A stretch of DNA of 64,000 nucleotides from Thalassospira marina. GTDB lineage: Bacteria; Pseudomonadota; Alphaproteobacteria; Rhodospirillales; Thalassospiraceae. This document shows, one piece after another, positions 44,609 to 53,878 of the stretch. The stretch lies in the NCBI RefSeq assembly GCF_002844375.1, contig NZ_CP024199.1, forward strand, positions 1,438,001-1,502,000, in the 5' to 3' direction. Numbering within the stretch: the stretch's first letter is position 1; each line of letters opens with the position of its first letter. Under the pieces are notes generated by a model, which had not been told where the DNA came from, did not search any database, and was given only the letters and a program-made list of their open reading frames with translations. A program made the translations under genes and the position numbers.

Positions 44609-45667
44609 ATGATGTTAGCCGGACTGAATTTGGATGTGCCGATCATTCAGGCGCCGATGGCAGGTGTTTCAACGCCTGTTTTGGCAGCCAGTGTGTGTAA
44701 TGCGGGTGCATTAGGGTCAATTGGTGTGGGGGCGACCGATGCCGATGGCGCGCGCGCCATGATTGACGAGCTTAAAGGCCTGACGGACCGGCCATTTAAC
44801 GTGAATGTATTTACCCACAACACACCCACGCCGGATCAGGAACGTGAAGCCGCCTGGCTGGATTTTCTGGCACCCCGTTTTCGGGAATTTGGTGCAACGC
44901 CACCGGCGTCCTTGCGCACGATTTACCAAAGCTTCAATAGCGATAAGGATATGCTTCGTCTGTTGCTTGAGATGCGGCCAGCGGTTGTCAGCTTTCATTT
45001 CGGGTTGCCGGATCAGGATGTGATTGCGGCGTTAAAGCAGGCAGGGATTATGTTGTTTGCAACGGCAACCAGCCTGGCCGAGGCGCAATTGATTGAGCGT
45101 GCCGGGATCGATGCCATTGTTGCCCAGGGGATAGAGGCCGGGGGGCACCGTGGCATGTTTGACCCCGCTGCACCTGATGACGGGTTGGGGACATTTGCGC
45201 TGGTGCGGTTATTGGTGCGCCATTGCAAATTGCCGGTGATTGCGGCGGGCGGGATTATGGATGGGGCGGGCATTGCCGCGGCCCTGAAGCTGGGGGCGGT
45301 TGCTGCGCAATTGGGGACGGCCTTTGTTTCCTGCCCGGAAAGTGCGGCGGATGATGCCTACCGTGCGGCATTAACCGGCGAAGGTGCCCATCATACGCGG
45401 TTAACATCGCTGATATCGGGCCGCCCGGCGCGCGCATTGGCCAACCGTTTTACCGCATTGGCCGATAGTGCACAGGGGCAGGCGGCAGTACCCGATTATC
45501 CGATTGCCTATGACGCGGGCAAAGCCCTGCATGCGGCGGCCAAGGCAAAGGGCGAATTTGGTTTTGGTGCCCAATGGGCCGGGCAGGGCGCACCCCTGTC
45601 ACGGGCCATGACGGCAGCGGAGCTTGTTAAGACGCTGGTAAAGGAAATGAAACAGGCCGGGCTGTAA
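44609..45667 (+). CDS. Nitronate monooxygenase (2-nitropropane dioxygenase type)
   Basis: A 352-residue FMN-dependent TIM-barrel enzyme that oxidises nitroalkane anions. PIIQAPMAGVSTPVLAASV at the start, VSFHFGLP and AQGIEAGGHRG with the putative catalytic His near residue 185, then PVIAAGGIMDGAGIAAALKLGA with the FMN phosphate site. GGAGG lies six bases before the ATG. Divergent LysR neighbour. Class assignment is clear; natural substrate (such as propionate 3-nitronate) is not shown. Confidence 0.92.
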   Translation: MMLAGLNLDVPIIQAPMAGVSTPVLAASVCNAGALGSIGVGATDADGARAMIDELKGLTDRPFNVNVFTHNTPTPDQEREAAWLDFLAPRFREFGATPPASLRTIYQSFNSDKDMLRLLLEMRPAVVSFHFGLPDQDVIAALKQAGIMLFATATSLAEAQLIERAGIDAIVAQGIEAGGHRGMFDPAAPDDGLGTFALVRLLVRHCKLPVIAAGGIMDGAGIAAALKLGAVAAQLGTAFVSCPESAADDAYRAALTGEGAHHTRLTSLISGRPARALANRFTALADSAQGQAAVPDYPIAYDAGKALHAAAKAKGEFGFGAQWAGQGAPLSRAMTAAELVKTLVKEMKQAGL

Positions 45668-45723
45668 CCAGTGCCCGTTAGCGCGGCGTGGCAGGAAGCA
45701 TGTGACCCGAGCCGGGAAACAAC

Positions 45724-45749
45724 AAGGGGCCAGCACATGCCAGCCCCTT
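45724..45749. terminator. Bidirectional terminator hairpin
   Basis: AAGGGGC and GCCCCTT flank a 12-nt loop between the convergent nitronate monooxygenase and hemN genes. Confidence 0.6.
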
Positions 45750-45777
45750 CATTGTTTCAAATATCCCGACAGGGGAA

Positions 45778-47130
45778 TTAAACCGCCTGTGAATGCCGTT
45801 TTTGCGCATGATCCAGGAAGGTATCAAACACCGCGCAAATGGCGCGGACCAGCGGGCGGCCCGTGTCGGTGACGGTGATGGTGTTGCAGCACACAGTAAC
45901 AATACCATCGACCGACATTTTGCGAATGTCATCAAGCTGAGTGGCAAAGCGGCTGACGGGCACGTCATGGTCGCGGCAGATTTCATCAAGATCGACCGAA
46001 AGATGGCACATCAGTTCGTTGATGATGTCGCGGCGGATGCGGTCTTCGTCGGTGACGGCAATGCCTTTTTCAATTGCCATCAGGCCATCCTCGACGCAGC
46101 GTTTCCAGCGGCCAAGGGCCGGGTCATTTTGCGCATAACCCTGCGGCAGGGATGAAATGGCTGATGGCCCCATGCCGATCAGGGCTTCGGCGCGGTCGGT
46201 GGTGTAACCCTGGAAATTGCGGTGCAATTCACCGGCCAGCATGGATTTTGCCATGTCATCGTCAGCACGGGCGAAATGGTCCAGGCCGATGGCGACATAG
46301 CCATGTTCGGCCAGGCGGTTCTGGATTGCTTCATATTGCGCCCAGCGTTGTGCGGTATCTGGCAGGGCTTCGGTCGGGATCAGGTTTTGGTGTTTTTTCA
46401 TCCAGGGCACATGGGCATAGCCAAATACCGACAGGCGGTCAGGATTCAGGGCGACGGTGGCATCGACCGTGTCGATCACACCTTGCAGGGTCTGGAAGGG
46501 CAGGCCATACATCAAATCAACATTGATGCCATTCATGCCGCGTTCCCGCAGGTTGGCAACCACATTTGCCACCAGATCAAATGACTGCACGCGGTTTACC
46601 GCACGCTGAACGGTTTCGTTGAAATCCTGTACGCCGATGCTGGAGCGGGTAAAGCCGCAATCGCGCATGGCATCCATGAAATCGGGTTTTGCGGTGCGCG
46701 GGTCCATTTCGATGGCAATTTCGGCATCGGGCAGAATGTCAAAGCCGCGCTGGATATCTTCCATGATATTGCGCAGGTCATCGGCCTTCAGGATGGTGGG
46801 GCTGCCGCCACCAAAATGGATATGTGCAACCGGATATTTGGCGGGCAGGGCCGATAGCACATTTTTGATTTCGGCGCGCAACACATCGACATAGCTGCCA
46901 ACCGGGCTGTAATGCTTGGTGATTTTGGTGTTACACCCGCAGAACCAGCACATTTCCTCGCAATAGGGCACATGGAAATAAAGCGATAACGGCTGTTTCG
47001 GGTCCAGTTCCGAAAGCCAGCGGCGATAGACAACGCCATTCACCGCCGGGCTGAAATGCGGCGCGGTGGGATAGCTGGTGTAGCGCGGCAGGCGCAAATC
47101 GTATTTCTGATGCAGGGCGGTGGAAATCAT
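45778..47130 (-). CDS. hemN: Oxygen-independent coproporphyrinogen III oxidase
   Basis: A 450-residue radical SAM enzyme that decarboxylates coproporphyrinogen III to protoporphyrinogen IX without O2. The cluster motif CEEMCWFC (Cys about 57, 61, 64) follows RYTSYPTAPHFSP and LSLYFHVPYC; GGGSPT and GVQDFNETVQRAVNR are HemN blocks, and the HemN C-terminal domain is present. ATG 47130 is preferred over 47172: an FNR box centred at 47197 would place the transcript start near 47156, downstream of the longer start. Expected to work under low oxygen and pair with hemA for heme. Confidence 0.95.
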   Translation of the reverse strand: MISTALHQKYDLRLPRYTSYPTAPHFSPAVNGVVYRRWLSELDPKQPLSLYFHVPYCEEMCWFCGCNTKITKHYSPVGSYVDVLRAEIKNVLSALPAKYPVAHIHFGGGSPTILKADDLRNIMEDIQRGFDILPDAEIAIEMDPRTAKPDFMDAMRDCGFTRSSIGVQDFNETVQRAVNRVQSFDLVANVVANLRERGMNGINVDLMYGLPFQTLQGVIDTVDATVALNPDRLSVFGYAHVPWMKKHQNLIPTEALPDTAQRWAQYEAIQNRLAEHGYVAIGLDHFARADDDMAKSMLAGELHRNFQGYTTDRAEALIGMGPSAISSLPQGYAQNDPALGRWKRCVEDGLMAIEKGIAVTDEDRIRRDIINELMCHLSVDLDEICRDHDVPVSRFATQLDDIRKMSVDGIVTVCCNTITVTDTGRPLVRAICAVFDTFLDHAQKRHSQAV

Positions 47131-47190
47131 GGCAAATCTGGCCTCATCAATGTGATGACGCCTTTTTTGCATTATTCAAAATCCACCGCC

Positions 47191-47204
47191 TTGATGTGCG
47201 TCAA
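47191..47204 (-). promoter_or_regulatory. FNR/FixK box of hemN
   Basis: TTGATGTGCGTCAA is palindromic in its TTGA/TCAA half-sites and matches the anaerobox consensus TTGAT-N4-ATCAA at nine of ten positions. It sits about 67 bp before the hemN start at 47130, the right place for FNR-type activation. Confidence 0.75.
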
Positions 47205-47212
47205 GATATGGT

Positions 47213-47641
47213 TCAGGCGTGACGAAAGGCGGAAATCAGTTCGGCGCGCAGGGCGGCAAGGCGTTCATTTGCCATTTCTTCGCTATAGGAAACCGATTGC
47301 CCCACACCCCAGATCGGGCCGGGCCAGGCGGCATCATCGGGGAAGCGCGCGACAACGTGGCAATGAAGTTGCGGCACCATATTGCCCAGCATGGCGACGT
47401 TGGTTTTGTTTGAACTGAATAGCCGTTTTAGGGTTTTTGATGTTTCGGCGCATTCAAAGCCCAGCGTTTCGCGTTCCTGTTCGGTCAGGTCGTCATAATC
47501 GACCAGATCATTGCGGCGCGGCACCAGAATAAGCCAGGGATAGCGGGCATCATTCATCAGCAGAATACGTGAAAGCGGCCCTTCAGTGACCAGGTCGGTA
47601 TCGGCGGCCAGTTTGGGATGCAGGCGAAAGGCTTCGTTCAT
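47213..47641 (-). CDS. HIT-family (histidine triad) protein
   Basis: A 142-residue HIT protein with the triad PQLHCHVVAR (about residues 90-99). It starts MNEAFRLHPKLAADTDLVTE and has LILVPRRNDLVDYDDLTEQE. This is the compact proteobacterial branch, usually a nucleoside phosphate hydrolase of unknown substrate. The stop lies nine bases before the hemN FNR box, and both genes run the same way. Confidence 0.92.
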   Translation of the reverse strand: MNEAFRLHPKLAADTDLVTEGPLSRILLMNDARYPWLILVPRRNDLVDYDDLTEQERETLGFECAETSKTLKRLFSSNKTNVAMLGNMVPQLHCHVVARFPDDAAWPGPIWGVGQSVSYSEEMANERLAALRAELISAFRHA

Positions 47642-47865
47642 TTCGGGGCTCTGTGTTTGTTAAACAAGTTTGTGCAGCTTATATCAGCAAAGATAGGCCA
47701 TGTCCTGTTTGCAGCCAGTGGCAGGGGCAATGTTATTTGCATCACAATGTCCTTATTGTGGCTGGAACTGCGTGGTCTTTCAGACGTTTGCAAATTATCA
47801 TGCCGGAATGCGAACAGGTGTTCCGCAGCGTCATGGGGTCGGGTCCGTGATGGAGATTTGAAGCG

Positions 47866-49161
47866 ATGCCTGAAAAAACGATTGCCAGAACTGGCGAGAG
47901 ACCACGCGTCATCATTGTCGGGGCGGGGTTTGGCGGTTTGGCTGTTGCCCGCGAACTGGCGGGCAAGGATGTGGATGTGATCCTGATTGATCGCAGCAAT
48001 CATCATCTGTTTCAGCCGTTATTGTACCAGGTGGCAACGGCCGACCTTTCGCCCGCCGAAATTGCCTGGCCGATCCGAAGTATTTTCAGCCATGCATCGA
48101 ATGTTTCGGTGTTTCTGGGCGAAGTTACAGGCATTGATCTGGCGGGCAAAAGCATCGTCGCGCGTGATTACCGGGTGGAATATGATTATCTGGTGCTGTC
48201 GACCGGGGCTGTAACATCCTATTTCGGGCATGATGACTGGGAAAAGGTGGCGCCGGGCCTTAAAAATATTGGCGAAGCCACGGAAATTCGCAAAAGGCTG
48301 CTTTTGGCGTTTGAACTGGCTGAAAATGCCGAGACCGAGGAAACCCGCCAGAAATATATGAATTTTGTTGTTGTTGGCGGCGGGCCGACAGGTGTTGAGA
48401 TGGCCGGTGCTATTGCCGAGCTGGCAAAGCAGGCCCTGTCACACGATTTTCGCCGGATTGACCCACGCGATGCCCGTATTTTTCTGGTTGAAGCCGCCCC
48501 CCGTTTGTTAGGGGCCTTTCCCGAAGATTTATCGGATTATACCCGCCATTCGCTGGAACGGTTGGGGGTTGATGTGGTTTTGAACCAGCCGGTCAGTGAT
48601 ATCACCCCGAACGGGGTGCAGATTGGTGATGATTTTATTCAGAGTGCTAATGTCATTTGGGCTGCCGGGGTAAAGGTTGACCATATGGCAGACTGGACTG
48701 GTGCCAGGACCGACCGTGGTGGCCGGGTCGAGGTTGCGGATGACCTGACAATTCCTGGTCACCCCGACGCATTCGTGATTGGCGATGCCGCCCATGTGCC
48801 GTGGCGGGATGGCTTAAGCGTGCCGGGCATCGCACCCGCCGCCAAGCAGATGGGCAAATATGCCGGGCGACGGATTATTGACCATATCAAAGGTAAAAAG
48901 ACCGAACCGTTTGTTTATAAACATGCCGGAAACCTTGCAACAATTGGCCGTCACCGCGCGGTAATTGATTTTAACGGCTTTAAGCTGAAGGGTTTTCTGG
49001 CCTGGTGGGTATGGGGGCTGGCGCATATCTATTTCCTGATTGGCATTCGTGCGCCAGCACTGGTTCTGGTGCAATGGGCCTGGAGCTATATTTTCCGTAA
49101 AAAGGGGGCACGGCTGATTACCGGCCCGGTCGAGCCGGACCCGGAAAAGACGGTGCCGTAG
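47866..49161 (+). CDS. ndh: Type II NADH dehydrogenase
   Basis: A 431-residue FAD enzyme that passes electrons from NADH to quinone without pumping protons. First Rossmann motif VGAGFGGLAVARELAGKDVD (about 23-42), RSNHHLFQPLLYQVATADLS, second motif VVGGGPTGVEMAGAIAELAK (about 167-186), FAD motif FVIGDAAHV (about 305-313), and a hydrophobic C-terminal stretch around 370-410 that probably anchors it to the membrane. GGAG precedes the ATG. Its last 44 bases overlap the 3' end of the convergent gene. Confidence 0.93.
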   Translation: MPEKTIARTGERPRVIIVGAGFGGLAVARELAGKDVDVILIDRSNHHLFQPLLYQVATADLSPAEIAWPIRSIFSHASNVSVFLGEVTGIDLAGKSIVARDYRVEYDYLVLSTGAVTSYFGHDDWEKVAPGLKNIGEATEIRKRLLLAFELAENAETEETRQKYMNFVVVGGGPTGVEMAGAIAELAKQALSHDFRRIDPRDARIFLVEAAPRLLGAFPEDLSDYTRHSLERLGVDVVLNQPVSDITPNGVQIGDDFIQSANVIWAAGVKVDHMADWTGARTDRGGRVEVADDLTIPGHPDAFVIGDAAHVPWRDGLSVPGIAPAAKQMGKYAGRRIIDHIKGKKTEPFVYKHAGNLATIGRHRAVIDFNGFKLKGFLAWWVWGLAHIYFLIGIRAPALVLVQWAWSYIFRKKGARLITGPVEPDPEKTVP

Positions 49162-50146
49162 CGCTGGAACCAGCATTGTCGGCAGGCAGGCAGCCGATTG
49201 ATGCCAGTGTCTGGCGGACGGCCTCGCGCAAGGGTGTGTGGGGTTCGGACCCCAGAAACGCAACAAGCCGGTCGTTTTTCAGGCGTACGGGTTGCTGCCA
49301 GAGATATTTCATTTCATCGACCTCGCGCAGGAACGCGACAAAGGGTTTCAAGGGTTTGATCAACAGCCAGGGGAAGGAATGAACCGGGATGTGCTGTTTG
49401 CCACATGCGGTGCGGATGGCGTTGATCATGTCCGTGCCGGTGGCATCCCAGTGGCCGTTCATGTGAAAGCGGGCAAAGCCGGGCAGGTCGTTTTCGCGAT
49501 CCAAAAGCCGGGCGATGGTGACGGCAACATCTGGCAGATATGCCCATTGATGCCCCATATGGCGTTTGCCGGGATAGATGATGGACGATACCGGCTTGCC
49601 CGGTTTGACCAGACCTTGGGCAAACCAGTTGTTTTTGGCACCCGGCCCGAAAAAATCACCGGCGCGAACAATAAGGGCGCGGGCGCCGCGGGCGCAGGCA
49701 CGTTCCAAACGCTGTTCCAGTTCAACCCGGATGGCACCTTTGCGCGAAATGGGGTGTTGCGGGCTTTCTTCCTCGATCTCGGGGAAAACTTCGGGCCCGT
49801 AATTATAAACCGTGCCGGGCAAAACAATGCGTGCGCCATTGGCAATGGCCGCTGCAATGCTGTTATCGATCATGGGCAGGACGACCTTGCCCCAGTTGCG
49901 ATAGCCCGGCGGGTTAACAGCGTGAACAATGATATCGACACCCTTGGCGGCATTTAAAACATCGCTGTCTTTCAATGCGTCCCCGGTAATCCAGGTGATG
50001 GCACCCCTATTTTGTGAGGATGATTCAGGAATGGTGCGGGCAAAGGCACGAACGCGCCAGCCCTGTGTTGCCAGTGCGTGGGTTACGGCATGGCCAATGC
50101 CGCCATTTGCACCAATGACAAGGGCCGTTTTATGGAGGTTTTGCAT
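49118..50146 (-). CDS. NAD(P)-dependent epimerase/dehydratase family protein
   Basis: A 342-residue extended/atypical SDR. N-terminal GANGGIGHAVTHALATQGW is the NAD(P) motif; VHAVNPPGYRNW, PGTVYNYGP and RAGDFFGPGAKNNWF follow. It starts with AGGA eight bases upstream; the longer frame is not used. C-terminal 20 residues (SSATAPSFPGPARPGR) are encoded within the convergent overlap with ndh. Divergent from a LysR gene. Confidence 0.85.
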   Translation of the reverse strand: MQNLHKTALVIGANGGIGHAVTHALATQGWRVRAFARTIPESSSQNRGAITWITGDALKDSDVLNAAKGVDIIVHAVNPPGYRNWGKVVLPMIDNSIAAAIANGARIVLPGTVYNYGPEVFPEIEEESPQHPISRKGAIRVELEQRLERACARGARALIVRAGDFFGPGAKNNWFAQGLVKPGKPVSSIIYPGKRHMGHQWAYLPDVAVTIARLLDRENDLPGFARFHMNGHWDATGTDMINAIRTACGKQHIPVHSFPWLLIKPLKPFVAFLREVDEMKYLWQQPVRLKNDRLVAFLGSEPHTPLREAVRQTLASIGCLPADNAGSSATAPSFPGPARPGR

Positions 50147-50237
50147 GATCTTTCCTGTGCTGGTGAAGTGGTTTTGATGATGACCAACACAGGTTATTGC
50201 CAAGTGGCGATAAACAGTATTCTATAAGTGTAAATAG

Positions 50238-50261
50238 CATCCATACAAAAATGTATGGATG
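50238..50261. promoter_or_regulatory. Strong palindromic operator (LysR)
   Basis: CATCCATACA-AAAA-TGTATGGATG is a perfect 10-bp inverted repeat with a 4-nt spacer, in the 137-bp gap between the epimerase and LysR genes and ending 23 bp before the LysR ATG. It includes a T-N11-A-like core. Confidence 0.65.
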
Positions 50262-50283
50262 TGTGCGCGCATTTGAGGGGCAA

Positions 50284-51192
50284 ATGGCAGATCCTGACTG
50301 GGGCCTTTATCGGAGTTTTCTGGCTGTGATGGCGCAAGGGTCGCTGTCGGCGGCGGCCCGTGAACTGGGCCTGACGCAACCGACAATCGGCCGCCATATG
50401 GATGAATTGCAGCATCATTTGAATGTTGTTTTGTTTACGCGGTCTTCGGGCGGGTTACAGCCGACCGATGCGGCGTTAAACCTGCTGCCCCATGCCGAAA
50501 CCCTGAAGGCGGCGGCAGATATGCTGTCGCGTGCGGCAAGCGGGTTGGGCGATGATGTTCGCGGGACGGTGCGCATAACGGCAAGTGATGTGATCGGGGT
50601 TGAGGTTTTACCCCCTATTTTAACATCCCTGCGAAATGACCATCCCGATATTGAAATAGAATTGACGCTTAGCAACCGGATGGAAGATTTGTTGCGCCGG
50701 GATGCTGACATTGCCATTCGCATGGTGCCGCCTAGCCAGGATGCCCTGGTGGCAAAGCATATTGGTGCGATTGATTTGGGGATGTATGCCCATTGCGATT
50801 ATCTGGCCCAAAACGGTGCGCCGGAGGATTTTGAAGACCTGGCAGACCATGCCCTGATAGGGGTTGATCGCGATGCCCGTGATTTGCGGTTATTGCATTC
50901 ACTGCCCTGGCCTTTGGCGAAACACCGGTTTTCATTTCGGTCCGACCAGCATTTATCGCATCTTGCCATGATCCGTGCGGGGTATGGCATTGGCATGTGC
51001 CAGGTCGGCGTGGCGTTGCGGGAACCAGCATTGCAAAGGGTGTTGCCGGAATTTTCCCTTGCCCTTGATAGCTGGGTCACCATGCATGAAGATTTGCGCA
51101 ATAATTTGCGCTGCCGAACGGTGTTTGATGCCCTGGTGACGGGGATGAAAACATATTGGCGAACGCAAAAACCAGACCGGCAATTGGCCTGA
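50284..51192 (+). CDS. LysR-family regulator
   Basis: A 302-residue LysR protein with HTH at about 8-65 (SFLAVMAQGSLSAAARELGL, TIGRHMDELQHHLNVVLFTR) and the effector domain about 88-290. ATG 50284 has GAGGGG upstream. It is divergent from the NAD(P)-dependent epimerase-type gene and very likely regulates it through the palindrome at 50238. Confidence 0.92.
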   Translation: MADPDWGLYRSFLAVMAQGSLSAAARELGLTQPTIGRHMDELQHHLNVVLFTRSSGGLQPTDAALNLLPHAETLKAAADMLSRAASGLGDDVRGTVRITASDVIGVEVLPPILTSLRNDHPDIEIELTLSNRMEDLLRRDADIAIRMVPPSQDALVAKHIGAIDLGMYAHCDYLAQNGAPEDFEDLADHALIGVDRDARDLRLLHSLPWPLAKHRFSFRSDQHLSHLAMIRAGYGIGMCQVGVALREPALQRVLPEFSLALDSWVTMHEDLRNNLRCRTVFDALVTGMKTYWRTQKPDRQLA

Positions 51193-51220
51193 AAAGGTGA
51201 GCAGGTTTGGAAGGTGTTAA

Positions 51221-51251
51221 ACAGGGCAGCGGGTTTGCCCGGCTGCCCTGT
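51221..51251. terminator. Bidirectional intrinsic terminator
   Basis: ACAGGGCAGC/GCTGCCCTGT with a GGGTTTGCCC apical stem-loop, between the convergent LysR and azoreductase genes. Confidence 0.75.
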
Positions 51252-51274
51252 GAATATTGTGCTTGCCGGTCGGT

Positions 51275-51952
51275 TTAAGCGGCGAAGCGCGGCAGCAACG
51301 ATTGTACCAGGCGATCTACCTCGGCCTCGGCGGTGGCGATGGAATGGCGGGTGCGATCATCGCCAAATTCGTCATATTCGACGGCGGTGCTGCGATGGTC
51401 GGTGATGCCGATATATTCCAGCGGGGTGAAAACGCCGCCTTCAACATGGTTAAGATGGGCAACCCGTTCACCGGGATTATAGCCGAAATCACCGCGCGCA
51501 GATAAGACGATGGCGGTTTTATTGTCCGTTACCATGGGCCAATAGGGGACGCCATCGCGTGCGCGGTCAAAGCCAAAAGTGCGGCCAACACGCACGATAT
51601 TTTCGATCCAGGCTTTCATCTGTGCGGGCATGCCAAAATTATACATTGGCACCCCGGCAACGATGATATCGGCCTGCAACAATTCATCGACCAGCATGTC
51701 GCTTTCGCGCAAAACATCATGCATCCAGCCTTCGCGCTGATCGGGTTTGGTAAAGGCAGCATGGATCCAGTCGCCAGTAACCGGGGTGGGCGGATGGGTG
51801 CCGACATCGCGATAAATGATGGTGTCATCGGGGCGGTGTTGCTGCCATTCAGATATGAAGCGGGCGCTTAACCGTCGACTGTGGGAACCGTGCGCGGTGG
51901 TGTCGGATCGGCCGGGGCGGGCGCTGCTGTCGATGTGCAGGATGGTTGCCAT
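51275..51952 (-). CDS. azoR: FMN-dependent NADH:quinone/azo reductase
   Basis: A 225-residue flavodoxin-fold reductase of the AzoR family: two-electron reduction of quinones and azo compounds. HIDSSARPGRSDTTAHGSHSR binds FMN phosphate near the start, and PMYNFGMPAQMKAWIENIVR (about 102-121) is the family signature. The GF-R-G-P usual of AzoR is present as TFGFDRARDGVPYWP. AGGAG precedes the ATG. Divergent from a LysR gene. Confidence 0.92.
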   Translation of the reverse strand: MATILHIDSSARPGRSDTTAHGSHSRRLSARFISEWQQHRPDDTIIYRDVGTHPPTPVTGDWIHAAFTKPDQREGWMHDVLRESDMLVDELLQADIIVAGVPMYNFGMPAQMKAWIENIVRVGRTFGFDRARDGVPYWPMVTDNKTAIVLSARGDFGYNPGERVAHLNHVEGGVFTPLEYIGITDHRSTAVEYDEFGDDRTRHSIATAEAEVDRLVQSLLPRFAA

Positions 51953-51965
51953 TTGATGCTCCTGT

Positions 51966-51982
51966 GATGAAAAATTATCATC
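51966..51982. promoter_or_regulatory. Weak LysR-type palindrome
   Basis: GATGA-AAAATTA-TCATC, a 5-bp inverted repeat with a T-N11-A core, between azoR (starts 51952) and the LysR gene (starts 52075). Confidence 0.35.
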
Positions 51983-52074
51983 TGTTATGCGTTGCTTTGT
52001 GATAGTTATTGTTGGATTTTAAGCATCTGGCAAAATCGAATATCTCAGCCAATAGATGAATATGGTTCACCTGT

Positions 52075-52998
52075 ATGTCTTTGCCGCCCCTTGCGACATT
52101 GCGTGCCTTTGAGGCCGCAGCCCGCCATCTGAGTTTCAAGAAGGCGGCAAGTGAATTGCTGGTGACACCAACCGCGATCAGCCACCAGGTGCGCCTGCTG
52201 GAAGAAACGCTGGGTGTGCGCCTGTTTGTGCGCAAACCGCGACAGGTGCTGTTAACCCCGGCAGGGCAGGAGCTTTTCCCCGTTTTACGCGACGGGTTTG
52301 GGGAATTTGGCCGGGTTATTGACCGGTTAAAGCAGCACAAGGCACAACGCCGGTTAACCGTATCGGTGTTGCCATCTTTTGCCGCGAAATGGTTATTGCC
52401 GCGCCTGTCGCGGTTTCAAACCCTGCATCCCGATATTCACCTGAGTTTGCATACATCGGTTGAGGCGGTGGAAATTGGCGGGGCGATTGCAGATGCCGCC
52501 ATTCGGTATGGGGCTGGCCCCTATCACGGGTTGGTGGCGCAAACGCTGTTTTTTGAAAATTTCGCGCCAATGGCAAGCCCGGTATTGGGGCTGCAAACGC
52601 CCGATGATTTGCAGGAACTGCCATTGCTGCATCTGGATTGGGCGCATCCTGACGATGTAACGCCAACCTGGGCGCGGTGGTTCAAGCTGGCGGGGATGCG
52701 CGATGTTGCCCTTAAACCCGGCCTTGCCTTTAACGATGATACCCACGCCATTCAGGCGGCCATTGCCGGGCAGGGGGTGGTTTTATGCAGCATGGAAATG
52801 ACGGTGCAGGAACGCCAAAGCGGCATTTTGCAGCAACCTTTTGGCCCCTTTATTCGCGGGCATCAATATCAGTTGCTGCATACCGGCAAGGGGGCACACC
52901 AGGCGGAAATTGCGGCCTTTGGCAACTGGCTGGCGGATGAAATTGCCCGTGATGGGGGCAATGGCGGATTATCGCCTGACATGGCGCCACAACCATAA
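52075..52998 (+). CDS. LysR-family regulator, GcvA-like
   Basis: A 307-residue LysR protein starting MSLPPLATLRAFEAAARHLS, the GcvA/AmpR-like subgroup. HTH about 5-63 with LVTPTAISHQVRLLEETLGV; effector domain 90-295. Divergent from azoR, so azoR is the probable target. Its Shine-Dalgarno sequence is weak. Confidence 0.9.
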   Translation: MSLPPLATLRAFEAAARHLSFKKAASELLVTPTAISHQVRLLEETLGVRLFVRKPRQVLLTPAGQELFPVLRDGFGEFGRVIDRLKQHKAQRRLTVSVLPSFAAKWLLPRLSRFQTLHPDIHLSLHTSVEAVEIGGAIADAAIRYGAGPYHGLVAQTLFFENFAPMASPVLGLQTPDDLQELPLLHLDWAHPDDVTPTWARWFKLAGMRDVALKPGLAFNDDTHAIQAAIAGQGVVLCSMEMTVQERQSGILQQPFGPFIRGHQYQLLHTGKGAHQAEIAAFGNWLADEIARDGGNGGLSPDMAPQP

Positions 52999-53076
52999 TT
53001 GGAAATTCGATATTGACGGGGGTGATGGCAGGGGAAATCATTCCGGCTGATTTCAGTTCATGAAAGGGAGCATGCC

Positions 53077-53868
53077 ATGCCCCGTTTTTGCGCCAACCTG
53101 ACCTTTCTTTTTGCTGATCTGCCGTTTGAAAAGCGTTTCGCGGCGGCATCAAAGGCGGGCTTTGCCGGTGTTGAATATATTGGCGCCTATGACATGGCGA
53201 TGGCCGATATCAAACGGCATTTGAAAGAGAACGACTTACAGCAGGTTTTGTTTAACTTGCCGCCCGGTGACTGGGAAGCGGGGGATCGTGGCCTTGCCTG
53301 CCGACCGGGGCGGGAAGACGAATTTCGCGATTCCGTTTTCAGGGCGCTGGATTATGCAACGGCCCTTGATTGCAAAATGGTTCATTGCATGGCGGGTAAT
53401 ATGGAACGGGGCGAAGACCCCGGCGAACTGGCGCGCCTTTATTGCGATAACCTGCTTTATGCCGCAGACGAGGCCGCAAAGGCGGGCGTTACGGTTTTGA
53501 TCGAACCGATCAATGGCATTGATATGCCCGGTTATCTTTTAAATTCGATCGAGCAGGCGGCGGTTATTTTGGAGCAACTCGATCATGCCAATCTGGCGTT
53601 GCAGTTTGATATTTACCATGCCCAGCTGGTGGGCGGTGATATTGCATCGCGCATTGGCAAGCATCTGGATAAAATACGCCATGTGCAGATTGCCGGTGTG
53701 CCCGGCCGCCATGAACCCGACCGGGGCGAGCTGAACTGTTCGTTCCTTTTCTATCTGCTCGACCGGTTGGGATATGACGGCTGGATTGGCTGTGAATACA
53801 AGCCCCAGGGCACAACCGAAGAGGGCCTTGGCTGGTTATTGCCCTGGCAGGGGGCAGCAGGAAGCTGA
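53077..53868 (+). CDS. hyi: Hydroxypyruvate isomerase
   Basis: A 263-residue TIM-barrel isomerase interconverting hydroxypyruvate and tartronate semialdehyde. N-terminal MPRFCANLTFLFADLPFEKR matches Hyi, followed by KAGFAGVEYIGAYD, NLPPGDWEAGDRGLACRPGR and the metal ligands in LIEPINGID, QFDIYHAQLVGGD and GCEYKPQG. AAGGGAG precedes the ATG. Convergent with glycerate kinase; together they form the tartronate-semialdehyde/hydroxypyruvate branch of glyoxylate use. Confidence 0.93.
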   Translation: MPRFCANLTFLFADLPFEKRFAAASKAGFAGVEYIGAYDMAMADIKRHLKENDLQQVLFNLPPGDWEAGDRGLACRPGREDEFRDSVFRALDYATALDCKMVHCMAGNMERGEDPGELARLYCDNLLYAADEAAKAGVTVLIEPINGIDMPGYLLNSIEQAAVILEQLDHANLALQFDIYHAQLVGGDIASRIGKHLDKIRHVQIAGVPGRHEPDRGELNCSFLFYLLDRLGYDGWIGCEYKPQGTTEEGLGWLLPWQGAAGS

Positions 53869-53878
53869 TTGGGCCGAA

